From Thalassia testudinum (taxonomy: Eukaryota > Streptophyta > Magnoliopsida > Alismatales > Hydrocharitaceae): DNA of 64,000 nucleotides. The position numbers and the translations under genes were made by a program. Under the pieces are notes generated by a model, which was given only the letters and a program-made list of their open reading frames with translations, ran no database searches and was not told where the DNA came from. This document shows positions 1-10,059 of the stretch, piece after piece. The DNA lies in contig JAZHRO010000014.1 in assembly GCA_037157565.1 (NCBI GenBank), forward strand, positions 99,417,501 to 99,481,500. The letters run 5' to 3'. The stretch's first letter is position 1, and each line of letters starts with the position of its first letter.

Positions 1-878
1 AATGTTTAACCCTATGAGACCAAAAGCCCTCAAAAAGCACGAAAAGGCTTGATAGCAATTATATCTCTTTTCTTAAAGTCAATCCTACCATGTTTAATAT
101 GGATGGGATATAGGGAGCATTTCCAAACCTTTCACTAAGGTGCTTATGAAGTAACCTTTTGCTAGCTTAAATCGTTTGACTTTGGTACCCGTAGCCTAAG
201 CACTAGATTTAAGCTCAGTAATTAAGGAAAATCACTTAGACAAAGTCAAAATCTCACCCTTAAGACAAAATTTTCCAACCTTAGGACCAACATCTACTCA
301 ATTTTAGGCCATAGGCAAATGCAGATGCTTTTATTATGATCGCATTTTGGAGGGTTGCACCCTTAAAGATTAATTCAATATGCAAATGCAACAACTAGGA
401 AAATAAGGCCTTTAATTTAAAAAAAAATTTCATTTAATGTTTCTCCTTGGTTGAATGTGTTTTAGGATTTCTCTTTCCACATTTAGAGTTTCAAGTAGTG
501 TTGTTGTTGCTGATGTCTTTTCTTTTAATTAAAATTCAATGTAGATGTGTGCTTAATTTCAAGAAGATTAATCACAAAATATCAAAATCTTCTAAAGGAA
601 GATGAACCCTAAAATAGGTGCCTTGACAACGAAATAACTTCTAATAGAATGCATGTTTTATGGTGACATTTTTTTGTTCTTTTCTACTTTTGAAAGAAAA
701 CTATCATAAACTAATTGTGAGATGAGATGAATCTACTTACTTATTGGGCTGATCTGAATTGGCCCAAGGTCTTCACTAGCAAAATACTCAAATCAAAATT
801 GAGGCAAAAATATGAACCTCAATAAAATAAAAATTTAAATGCATGAAATGCAGTAAAAAGCAATCGAGATCTATCGTC
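1..878 (-). other. Leader of an outer LTR element H, no gene seen
   Basis: This AT-rich stretch has no coding region I can support. It lies on the internal side of a degenerate tRNA-Asp primer site (879-896) that reads on the minus strand. I infer that it is the untranslated leader of a minus-strand retrotransposon (H) whose gag/pol part lies left of the window. No promoter or repeat stands out. Confidence 0.35.
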
Positions 879-896
879 TCCCCGATAATGGCATCA
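879..896 (-). promoter_or_regulatory. Degenerate tRNA-Asp primer binding site of element H
   Basis: On the minus strand this reads TGATGCCATTATCGGGGA. It differs from the tRNA-Asp primer site of plant Athila elements (TGGCGCCGTTGCCGGGGA) at five positions, all transitions. It would mark the inner edge of a minus-strand 5' LTR starting just to its right. The LTR end itself is not clear. Confidence 0.4.
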
Positions 897-1213
897 AAAA
901 CTAATCATTCAATTTGTAAGGTGATAAGAAACTGTTATTGTGAGAGAAAACATGATTATTTACAAAATTACTGAATGCTTAAAATAAGTAAAAATTAGTA
1001 TAGTGGTTAACCAAGACATCGTTAAGGATCTACAAATTAGAAAATAAGAAATTGATATATAAATAAATCACTGAAGCAAAATTTTATTAAAGAAAAATAA
1101 TGGCATATTACAAGTAGTGAAAGAGAGCAAAGAGAGACTGAGAGACAGAATGATCTAGGGGAGTATCTCAATGTGGTGGTGATAACGTAGGGTGGCTGGA
1201 TGTCAACTACGGT
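897..1213 (-). repeat. Probable start of LTR H, interrupted by the hAT element
   Basis: This sequence follows the degenerate primer site and would be the U5 side of a minus-strand LTR. The expected TG end is not intact (a TAATC near 902 could be a decayed TGATC). It stops at the hAT terminus at 1214 and would continue from 53262. The assignment rests only on the primer site and on the nesting logic. Confidence 0.3.
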
Positions 1214-1237
1214 TTGGGGTGTTCATGGGTTGGGTAC

Positions 1238-2034
1238 TGTTTGATCGCAGAACACGTTAAAAGATTTTGGATCATTGTAGTGCGAATCATGATGAAACAA
1301 ATAACATTTATAGAGTTTCGGTGAGTACCAAGTCATTCGCAGGGAGGCAAACTGTGATTCTCAAAAGCTTTTCATACTAACTACTAATGCAAAATATAAA
1401 TCAGATATCCAGAGAATCAGAATTTTATTGCTACTTGTAAATAGTTTTCAAACTAAAAATAACTATGCTAAGGAGTAGAGAGAGAGAGTAGATGAAGGAC
1501 GGCACCGCTTGTGGGATGCTTGTGCAAAGTGCGGTAGCACTTCAGATCTAAAACGCTGGGAGGAAGACTGGAGAGAAGTTGCATAAAAAGAGAGGCTGCA
1601 ATTTCTCTGGTGGGAGTTGTTCTTCAACTAGGGGCCCTAGGGCACTTTTTATAGCTTTGTTGAGGGATAAAGTAGGCATTTAAGACCTCCAAGTCATGCA
1701 CAAAACTTGGATTTATCAGATCCATTGATCAGGAGAACAACGACTCTGATTGCACTTGAAAAGGCCTTCCCAATTGCTTCATTTGCTCGGAGCTCTCCTC
1801 TAGCTGACACGTGGCACACTCCCCACCCTCATATCTCCATTGCCTGGCTGTGCGTGCGCCACACCTGCACCGTCAATGCTTCTTCAATCTCGAATGCTAA
1901 TATCATGCACTCAATCCACAGGCGTCCGATCTCGTGATCAAACAACTTAAATTCACCATGCCCACCACCTTTGAATCCTAATGCACACGCATGCATTTGA
2001 TTGCACATGATCGCACGCATGGCCATCTGACGCA
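1238..2034 (-). repeat. 3' LTR of element C, outer (U5) part
   Basis: Aligns closely with 48910-49710 of the other C LTR, including the shared stretch after CACGTTAAAAG/GCGCGTTAAAAG. A TATA-like sequence on the minus strand (1646-1653, TATAAAAA) matches one at 49324-49331. It is interrupted at 2034 by M1 and resumes at 42570. Confidence 0.85.
1646..1653 (-). promoter_or_regulatory. TATA box in LTR C (left copy)
   Basis: The minus strand reads TATAAAAA. The equivalent place in the right C LTR (49324-49331) reads TATATAAA, so the site is kept in both copies. It is the likely retrotransposon promoter; now cut from its U3 by M1. Confidence 0.5.
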
Positions 2035-2296
2035 TGAATGAGAAATTTTCGCTTGCAGAAATACGTCAAAAAATATGTCATTGTAATGTGTAAATCATGG
2101 TGAAAAAATCTCGGAAAAACCTAATTATCAGTAAAACTAACCACGGCAGATTAGGTTGTATACATAGGGAGGAACAAATCAATAAATTCATGAATAATTT
2201 TGCCTTGTATTCATCCAATCGAATGCGAGATTCATGCTCAAATGTACTGCAAAAGGCTTTGAAAGGAGGAAGACACATAATAATTTAAGAATGTAA
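2035..2296 (-). repeat. 3' LTR of M1, U5 part, before the LINE
   Basis: Begins TGAATGAGAAATTTTCGC, matching TGAACGGGAAATTTTTGC at 40583 in the other M1 LTR, and aligns with it to about 40847. It is cut after 2296 by a LINE whose 15-bp target duplication is AATTTAAGAATGTAA (2282-2296 and 7356-7370). Confidence 0.85.
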
Positions 2297-2342
2297 TCAT
2301 GAATAATTTAAGAAGGAGGGAGACACCTTTAGGAAGGGGAGA

Positions 2343-3530
2343 ATGTCGATCCCGACGGCCGACGGTTTAGGTGCGACAACTGGTGGGAATAGGGAGGGTG
2401 AGGGGTGGCATACTTGGAGGTCGAAAGGACGCAGGAGGATGGAACGGGGGAACTCTGACACATACGGCCAAAGGGGGATGGAGGCGAGGTGGTCTGAGAG
2501 AAGAGGAACAAAGCTGACTGGCAGAACTATTTGCTTCCAATGCCGACGACGGGGACACTTGGCGGCCACCTGTCGATCCCTTGTGGTGTGTCTGGGGTGT
2601 GGGGGCTTCGGCCACAAAAGGGATTCGTGTAGGGGTTTGGGGGGTCAGATGAGTTATCGTCGTTTCCCATGCTCTGGAAATTTGAATTTTAGGGCTAGGC
2701 TGATGCCGCCTCCGCCTCCACCTATGCACAACTCGGGAGGGCTTATGGCAGATGTGGAGGTTCCTTTGACAGCGAGCATCAAGGCTACAGAGATGGCCTT
2801 GCGTGAAGCTCTGGTTGGGGAGATTATGACTGGAAGACCGACGGCGGAGAACGTTCGTGCCCTGGTAACCTCTCTATCTCTCTCGACTGCTTCCTGGTAG
2901 ATCTCCTTTCTGTTAAGTACATGTTTTGTGCTCTTTGGTTTGGGTGCGGGGGATGTTGAGAAATTGCGATTCCATACATCGTGTAACGACGGCGTCATGG
3001 TGACCTGGAGGCTAGTTTCTCCTTTTGATGGAGCCCTATCAGAGAGACCACCACAGAGAGTAGGAATTAGGTCTGGAAATCTTGAGATTGAGGGACTCCC
3101 TCTGCACCTGAGGTCGAAGGAGGTTGTGTCGTCAATGATCTCAGGCTTTTCATCTGTGGCTGAAGACGTGATCGTCGGACTGCTTGAGGGGAATGGGCGT
3201 CTACTAAGTGTGAGGGTCGTTGTCTTCATCGTTGGCTCTATACCTGATCGTCTGATTTTGAGATGTGGTGGAAGCTCCTAGATGCTGAGACTGAAGTTCT
3301 TGATGGGGGATGATGTAGCAAAGTAGCTTAAGTCATCTGAACCTACAACTGATGAGGAAGCGACTGCTCAGGAGCTGCACATGGTGCATGGCGATAAGTC
3401 CTTGGCTGCCGAGACATGTAAGGACTTGTGTGATGGGGAGACGGGGATGCTTCAGAATAAAGAAATGGAGGAATTGGGAGTTGGCAGGACCATCGACCAC
3501 GATAGCAGGGGATGTGCTGTCATGTGGTAG
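2343..3530 (+). pseudogene. LINE ORF1 (nucleic-acid-binding protein), disrupted
   Basis: One frame runs from the ATG at 2343 to about 3530, broken by in-frame TAG stops near 2898, 3279 and 3322. Two CX2CX4HX4C zinc knuckles lie in tandem near residues 65-78 (CFQCRRRGHLAATC) and 84-97 (CLGCGGFGHKRDSC). A proline run and a region resembling the plant DUF4283 RNA-binding fold follow. Such proteins coat LINE RNA in the ribonucleoprotein. The start follows a short purine-rich leader after the 5' junction; an N-terminal extension may have been lost. The order knuckles-then-DUF4283 is less usual than the reverse. I am sure of the knuckles, less so of the DUF4283 match. Confidence 0.75.
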
Positions 3531-3775
3531 GGAGAATCAGGAGCAGGGGAACCTTGATACGCAACCTGAATCTCTGTAGGGCAAACAAGTCTTGCAGAGG
3601 AAGGAAGATCCTGAATGTGAAGGGAGATCATGCACAAAAATCAATAAGGGGAGATCACCATACAGCCTTCGACAAAGAAAATCAAAGGCTATTTCTCTAA
3701 TGGATGAAGATGAAGTTGCCAAAGTTACGCAAGCGTGCAGTTGCTAGCCCTCAGGAGAGAGGGTTCCAATGAGGA

Positions 3776-6700
3776 GTGATGAGAATCCTCACTTGGAACG
3801 TGCGTGGGTTGCGCGACAGATGCCGGAGGGCATCTCTGATGCGGTACTTGAGAGAATGGGGAATTGATTGTGCACTCATTCAAGAGACACACATTGATAG
3901 TAATTCTGATAGACTTTGGTCTGACTTGTTAGCTGCAGGGATGAATGAATGTGTACAGATTGATGTGCATGGGAGGTTAGGGGGCATTGCTATCTATTGG
4001 AGGAAGAGGTGGGCTCAATGTTTGGATTTTCGCAAAGCCAGACATATGCTAACATGAAAGTTTCAGATTCAACAGGAAGGAGTGTATCTGGATTACTGGG
4101 ATCTATGGACCTTGTACTGCTTCTGCTAGGCAGGTGTTGTGGGAGGAATGGTCCACTGTAGCTAAGTTGGTGCAGGGGGAAATGTGGCTGACAGGAGGAG
4201 ATTTTAATTGTGGGTTAACAGGGGCTGATAGGTCTAGTGGCAGCATAGATAGCTCAGCTATTGGATTTCAGATGACGATTCAGTCTCTACAGTTGAGTGA
4301 ATATCCATCCTCTGGTGTGGAATTTACTTGGCGTAATGGAAACGAGCTGGCTTCCAGGATTGATAGATTTTCTGGGAATGTGGGCATCCTTGTTAGATTC
4401 CAATTGTCGATTGTGAATGGGTTGAGCCGACCTTTCTCTGACCATACCCCCTGGTATGGGACAGTGGGGAAGAAACTCTGGCTGGCACCTATTTCAAACT
4501 GAAAAGGTCATGGTTGACTGAATCGGGTTTCTATCAGATGATCTGTTCTTGGTGGAGATCTAAAAAGGTATAGGGGTCTGCTTCTGTCAGATTATCAACT
4601 AAGTTGGCTGGATTGCGTGCGATCTTAGAAGAATATGGATCTGCTGTTACCTTGGTGAGGGAACAAAGGAGAAGGGAAGCTCTGAGTAGAATCCAGGAGC
4701 TGGACTCCAAGGAAGCTACTGGCCCTTTGTTTGAAGATGAGCAGGCTAACAGGAGAATGTGGCAAGGTGTGGTACTAGATGAAGACCTTAAACAGGAAAT
4801 CAATTGGAGGGAAAGATCCAGGAAGTTATGGCTTAAGGATGGGGATGCCAATACGAAATTCTTCCACCTTGCTGCTAGCTCTCGGAGGCGGTTTAGCTTC
4901 ATTTCCTCTATTCTTTGTGATGGGCATAGGGTCTCCTCTAATCAGGAGATTAAATCTGAAGCCATCAAGTATTTCAGGGCAGCTTCTCGGGTAGCTAGGA
5001 TAGGGAAATGGAGAATGGCAGGAGACATTGGTCCCAGGGTGACAAGCGAACAAGCCGAAGAACTGACTGCACTAATTACAGAACAAGAAACCTTACAAGC
5101 AATTAGAGAATTAAATGCGGAAGGTTCCCCAGGCCCAAATGGAATACAAGTTTTCTTTTACAAATAGATGTAGAGTGTGGTGTGTAAGGAGGTGATGGAT
5201 GTTGTCAGAGAATTTGAGGTGGGTAATGCTGGTTTCGTGAGGATTAACAAGTCATATCTTTTCCTCTTGCCAAAATCAATGGGAGCAGAACAATTTTCAG
5301 ATTTCAGGTCGATTGCCCTTTCAAACTCCATCTATCTTATCATCAGCAAGGTCTTGGCTAACAGGCTAAGAATTGTTCTACAAGACCTGATTCACCCGGT
5401 ACAGGCTACTTTCTTGCCCAACAGATCACTTCAGGAATCATTTATTTTGGCTCAGGAAATGGTTAGTGGTTGGCACCGGAGGAAATGCAAGGCCTTCCTG
5501 TGGAAAGTAGATTTCCAGAAACCCTATGACTCGATTTCCTGGCCGTATCTTTGGTAGGTGTTTAGAAGAAGAGGCTTCCCCCCCTTTGGATTCAATGGAT
5601 GAAATGCTGTATCACCACTACTTCATTTTCTCCTTTGATAAATGGGAAGCCATGTGGAGCCAGGATCCAGCCGCAGCGTGGGGTTAGACAAGGGTGTCCC
5701 TTGGCCCCATTGGTCTTTAACCTTGCGGTAGATGGACTTGCAAGGTACGCTTGCAAATTGGCAGAGGTGGGTATAATTAAAGGGTACTCGCTATCAAATA
5801 GAAGACATTTGGCCCCCATTTTACAATATGCAGATGACACTGTGTTCTTCGTGGAAGGGTCCAAGTCTGAGGCGCATGCTTTGGGATTAATGGTGAAGAT
5901 ATTCAATGATATTTCAGGTTTATGTTTGAACAAAGACAAGTCTGTTTTGATCTGTTTTGGTATGAGTGAACAGGAACAGATGGAATTGGAGGGTATACTG
6001 GGCTCACCCCGTACTAAATTGCCACTGAGATACCTTGGATTACCTTTAAGGGCTACAAAACTAAAAAAATCAGATTGGAATGTCCTTTTCGAGAAGGTGG
6101 CTGGAAAGCTAAAAGGGTGGAGTAGTAAATTCCTATCTAAGGGTGGGAGACTGATTTTACTCAACTCAGTTATTATTGCCATACCAGTCTTTTTCTTCAA
6201 CATATTTAAGGCCCCTAAATGCATTTGAAAGAGATTGGACCTAATGAGGAAGAGATTCTTCTGGAAAGGAGCAGGACACGAGGGCAAGTTCATGCAGCCC
6301 ATCAGATGGAACACTATCTGTAGACCAAAGGAGGCTGCAGGGTTGGGAATTAAAGCATTAAAAGAGTTCAATGAGGCCCTACTGCTGAAATGGGCCATCA
6401 GAATTTTGAATTGCAAGGAGGGGCTGATGGATGATCGGATTAGGGGCAGCTATGGGGGATCCAATAGCTGTCTGCAAAGGCTTCAGCCGAAGAGGCCTTC
6501 TCCCTTTTGGCAATTAGTCATCTCTGCAATCACCTGCTACTAGCATCTGCTGCAGCCTAAGCATGGTGATGGCAAATGTTTTAGCTTATGGAATGAGAGG
6601 TGGTCTGAATTGGGCATGCTGAAAGAGACCTTCCCGAGGGTGTATGATGCTACTACTGATAAAGATGCCACAGTTAGCAGCCTGTGGTCCCAGGCTGAAG

Positions 6701-7277
6701 GTTGCTGGTAGCTGGAAGGGCTACAACAATGCAAGCTGGGCACTCGACTTTATGAGGAGAGGCAGAAACTGATGGAGAATCTGCAACAGCTGTATCTTAT
6801 GACAGATGTGAAGGACACATACTGCTGGTAGGGTTTTTTCTTAGTGAAGCAGGCATATGAAAAAATTATTAGGTCTGATAATGAGGTGGAATGGGATCTT
6901 ATCGACAGAAAGATTTGGCTTTTGAGAATTCCTCTGAAGGTCCAGATTTTCTTATGGCTTTGCAGACGGGAAGGGTTGATCACTGGCAATCTTAGGCACA
7001 AAAGGATGGGGATTAATATGAATGCCTACCCATATTCTCCTCTTTCTTGATCACGGATAAAATTTGGAGGTTGGTGTGCTTAGAACCCCTCCCTCCCTGG
7101 GATGCTATGTGGTAGAGCTTCATCAACCCTACTCGACCATTAGGGGCTATGGCTGCCATTCTGTGGTGTGTGTGGAGGGCATGGAATGATAAGCTATTTC
7201 AGGGGAGACCGGTGAGATGTGAGAATGTTGTAAAGGAATGTTGGTCTCTCATACATAGTTGGGCAACATTTTTGTAG
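3776..7277 (+). pseudogene. LINE ORF2: endonuclease and reverse transcriptase, disrupted
   Basis: The N-terminal apurinic endonuclease starts at the ATG at 3779 (ILTWNVRGLRD), with the metal-binding QETH near 3880 and GGDFN near 4195, and SDHTPW near 4437. Reverse transcriptase follows: GSPGPNG near 5124, FRSIALSN near 5303, RGVRQGCPLAP near 5680, the active-site YADD near 5830, and a zf-RVT-type tail near 6860-7010. It would nick target DNA and prime reverse transcription there. Broken by a frameshift near 4057-4130, stops near 4501, 5165 and 5555, and further stops near 6226, 6541 and 6829. Order and length fit plant L1 ORF2. Confidence 0.9.
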
Positions 7278-7310
7278 TACACTTTTGATATGCAATACAA
7301 TACCCTCCAG

Positions 7311-7335
7311 ATTGCTATCGGTTTATGATAGCAAT
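7311..7335 (+). other. 3' terminal stem-loop of the LINE
   Basis: ATTGCTATC (7311-7319) pairs perfectly with GATAGCAAT (7327-7335) across a 7-base loop. It lies 15 bases before the A run. In some plant and fish LINEs a 3' hairpin is recognised by the element's own reverse transcriptase; the position fits that role, which here is inferred. Confidence 0.7.
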
Positions 7336-7355
7336 CATCACTGATTCAAAAAAAA

Positions 7356-7370
7356 AATTTAAGAATGTAA
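7356..7370 (+). repeat. Target site duplication of the LINE (right copy)
   Basis: AATTTAAGAATGTAA, identical to 2282-2296. The unoccupied version is seen at 40826-40840. The first As could also belong to the A tail, so the tail is about 8-9 bases. Confidence 0.85.
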
Positions 7371-8940
7371 GGTTATATGCATAATTATTCCTTAATAAAA
7401 TATTCAATAAATATGTGATCAGTAGTGGCATCTCATATAATGTCCAATTGCACACGTACTAGAGAGGAATTATGTAAATCTAAATCCAAGTCCAATGTCG
7501 AATGATGTGCATAACAGGAGTCAAGTGAATACGAGAAAGTGCAAGTCCATCGCTACAAATTCAACTTAATAAAATAATCAAAAATAAAAAATCCCTCATC
7601 TCATCATTGTCATGCAAATGTAAATAAAAATCAAACCCAAAACAGAGCTTTCTTCCCTTCATGCGTGCATGGAGGAGAGGAGATGGTGGACCGCAGGAAG
7701 CTCGAAGAAGGTTGGGCACAATGAGGGCTATGTGTGGGTGGTGACAGCACGTCGAACAATGGTCGGTGGTGGTCACCGAAGAGAAGGATGCCGTCGGTGA
7801 TGGGAGCATCTCCGTGCTTGCATGGGGTTTTGGATGGCATGATCGAGGGTATGGCTGGTCCTGTGGAGTCGAGGCGAGCTCAATGGAGGTGACAGTGGTT
7901 GTTGGGTTCCTCCTCCCTGTTGATAGAGAAGAAGATGATGGGGAGGCCGATTGCTGTTGTTGCTGTGAGTGGCGCACGTGTATGTACACACGAGGAGGGT
8001 ACGCGTAAGGGTGCATTGGACGTGCGACAAGGAGGTGCGCTCGTTGGTGACGCCGATGATGGCTAGGCACGCAGAGGAGGTTGGCACTATGCATGGCTAT
8101 TGGAGGGTGCTGGCGAATGAGTGCAAAGGTGGTGGTGCATGTGCATTTCCACTAAAGGTGAAGTTCTATTGAGGAGGCATTGGTTGAGGCTGCTCAGTTG
8201 TCTGAAGGAAGGAGAGGCTTTGGATGTCCGAGAAGGTTCTCAGACATCTTAAATGAGCATGATGGTGCACAGTGGCAAAGATGAAGCTTGGTGGCAGTGT
8301 CACTATTGTCGTCGAAGCTAAGACATGGTGGTGATCGTCATCGTGGTTGTGGGTGAGACGTGGTGGTGGGCATGGCCGTGGTCATGGAATTCCGGTGGTG
8401 GAGTTGCGAGGTCTCCTCCTCGTGGAGGAACATGATGGAGAGGAAGAACCTCTCATGGAGGGATGATCGTTCTACCTTAACTTCCTTTCACATATAGATT
8501 GAAAGAGAGAATCAGAGAAGGAAAGAGTCAAAGAGAGAAAGAGAGTCGTCAAAGAGAGGAGAGATTTGAGGGAGAGAAAGATTTGTGAGGGAGAGAAAAA
8601 TAAGGAAGGTTTGTTTTCTTTTCTTTCTTTCCTTTTTGTGTGTGATTTCCAAACTCTCCCATGGGGAATCTTCTAATTAGGATAGAGTCCACTTCTTCCC
8701 AAAATTGGAGATGGGAAGTGGAGAACTCTTTCCTTTCTTATATGTGACAAATTAAATATCTGGCATTCCAAATTGAGTATGATTCCTTCCAATTTGTCCC
8801 TTCCATAATGATGCAATGCATGAAATGATAATTCTAAAGCTTACATAATTTTGTCCATGTAATGCATACTATAAATTAAATTCTTATTTCAATGATAATG
8901 CACTTAGGCTCTAATTTAGCCCACTAAAGTGGACCTATCA
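7371..8940 (-). repeat. 3' LTR of M1, continuation to the U3 end
   Basis: Aligns with 40841-42564 of the other M1 LTR and ends with CCTATCA at 8940. It is about 150 bp shorter because of small deletions (compare 8330-8400 with 41830-42010). The U3 terminus holds the inverted repeat GCCCACT/AGTGGAC (8919-8934). Translated pieces in this stretch are not genes: they follow CT/GA-rich LTR sequence. Confidence 0.85.
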
Positions 8941-9045
8941 AATACCCCCATTACTAAGTTTTTCTAGTCCAAAGCAAAATCATTAGAAATAGTCTAGGTC
9001 TCTAGGCTAGGCTTTACTGTCAAGATGTCTTATTGTGCCGCTCCT
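8941..9045 (-). promoter_or_regulatory. Polypurine tract and 3' tail of M1
   Basis: On the minus strand the sequence runs AGTAATGGGGGTATT straight into the TGATAGG start of the LTR, as for the tract of element A at 22289-22311. This is where plus-strand DNA synthesis would be primed. The rest of the M1 3' region continues at 35921, because element D inserted at 9041-9045 (duplication CTCCT). Confidence 0.75.
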
Positions 9046-10059
9046 TGTTTGTCGAAGTGAGATCGGGTTTTAAAATAATGCGTCATAGTATAGTTGAAAT
9101 CGCTTTGAAAACAAATAGATTTTATTGCTCGAAGTTTAATTCCGAGGTCAAACACAAGGAGCAAATGGAATTCACACACTAATCTCAATAATAAATGCAA
9201 ATTGAACACATAAAACTACTCAAAATATAATTCAGAATGTAAAGCATGAGTATATGGAGCATAAAAAGAATTGTAGTCACAAATAATAGAGATCTGATGA
9301 AATATTGGACGTCTGATTATAAAATCAAACGTCTTATAAGTGAGATGCTGCAGTATCTTCCTCTAATTTTTCATTCTTCTGCCTTCTGCTTCTCTTTCTT
9401 CTTTCCTGGCTTCCCTTCTATCTCTGTCGTTGGCTTCTTCCTTTTGCTTTGATTCTTTCCTTTGCCTTTTCTTTTGACTTTCTTCCTTCTATTCCTTCCT
9501 GCCTTGGCTTTCTCTTCCTTATTTCCTCTCTTGCTTCTTCTCTGGCTTTGGCCTTGTGAGCCTCAGTTGATTTCTTCTTCCTTTCTTCTTCTTCTTTTGT
9601 TAGCTTCTTTGCAACTCTTTTCCTCCTCAGCTCTCTTCTGATTTCTACCTTCAGCCCTTAGCTTCATCTTCGACCATGTAGTGCCTTCTCCTTCCTTAGT
9701 TGCTCAAGCTGCCACTCTTTCTTCCTTGGCTTCACCTTTGGCTTCCTCCTTCCTCTTCCTCCTTGGCTTCTTCTTTTCCTTTCCTTGTAAGAGCAAAACC
9801 AACCCCTACTTTCCCCCGCAAACTCTCCTCACCTTTCTCTCTTAAGCTCACTCTCCTAGAGCCTTCTCGAGTTATCGGGTCGGGTTAGCACGACCGGGAC
9901 CAGGCCCATCGGCGTGGATGGTGGGCGAGGAGTGCACGGCTAGTCGGGTCAGAACCAGGTCCGTGTGGTGTGGGTCACGGACGAGGCGATGGGTGAGTGG
10001 GACCTCACCCCGTGTCCGGAGATGACAAGCCCCTGACACTTTTTCCTTTTATTCCATAG
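9046..10059 (-). repeat. 3' LTR of D, U5 part
   Basis: Begins TGTTTGTCGAAG and aligns with 33032-34046 over its full length. It includes the pyrimidine-rich stretch 9350-9800 and a GACGTC near 9308. It is cut at 10059 by element A; the flanking pentamers CATAG (10055-10059) and CACAA (26475-26479) differ by two transitions, and the uncut copy has CGCAG at 34043-34047. Confidence 0.85.

Larger units (their letters stand above)
2297..7355 (+). mobile_element. L1-type LINE (non-LTR retrotransposon), about 5 kb
   Basis: Contains a gag-like ORF1 with two CCHC knuckles, an ORF2 with apurinic endonuclease and reverse transcriptase motifs, a 3' hairpin and a short A tail. It is flanked by a perfect 15-bp duplication (2282-2296; 7356-7370). 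The empty site is visible at 40826-40840 in the second M1 LTR. Both ORFs carry several in-frame stops and ORF2 has frameshifts, so the copy is dead. It lies in plus orientation inside a minus-strand LTR. Confidence 0.92.

Noticed and set aside
2654..3229. 191-aa minus-strand frame
   Set aside because: Antisense shadow of LINE ORF1, whose plus strand shows two CCHC knuckles.
5592..6416. 274-aa minus-strand frame
   Set aside because: Antisense shadow of the LINE reverse transcriptase (YADD on the plus strand).
7561..8172. Overlapping open frames on both strands (177 and 80 aa)
   Set aside because: They lie in the M1 LTR, recur in altered form at 41036-41662 and show only compositional His/Ser/Pro or Gly/Trp/Cys bias.
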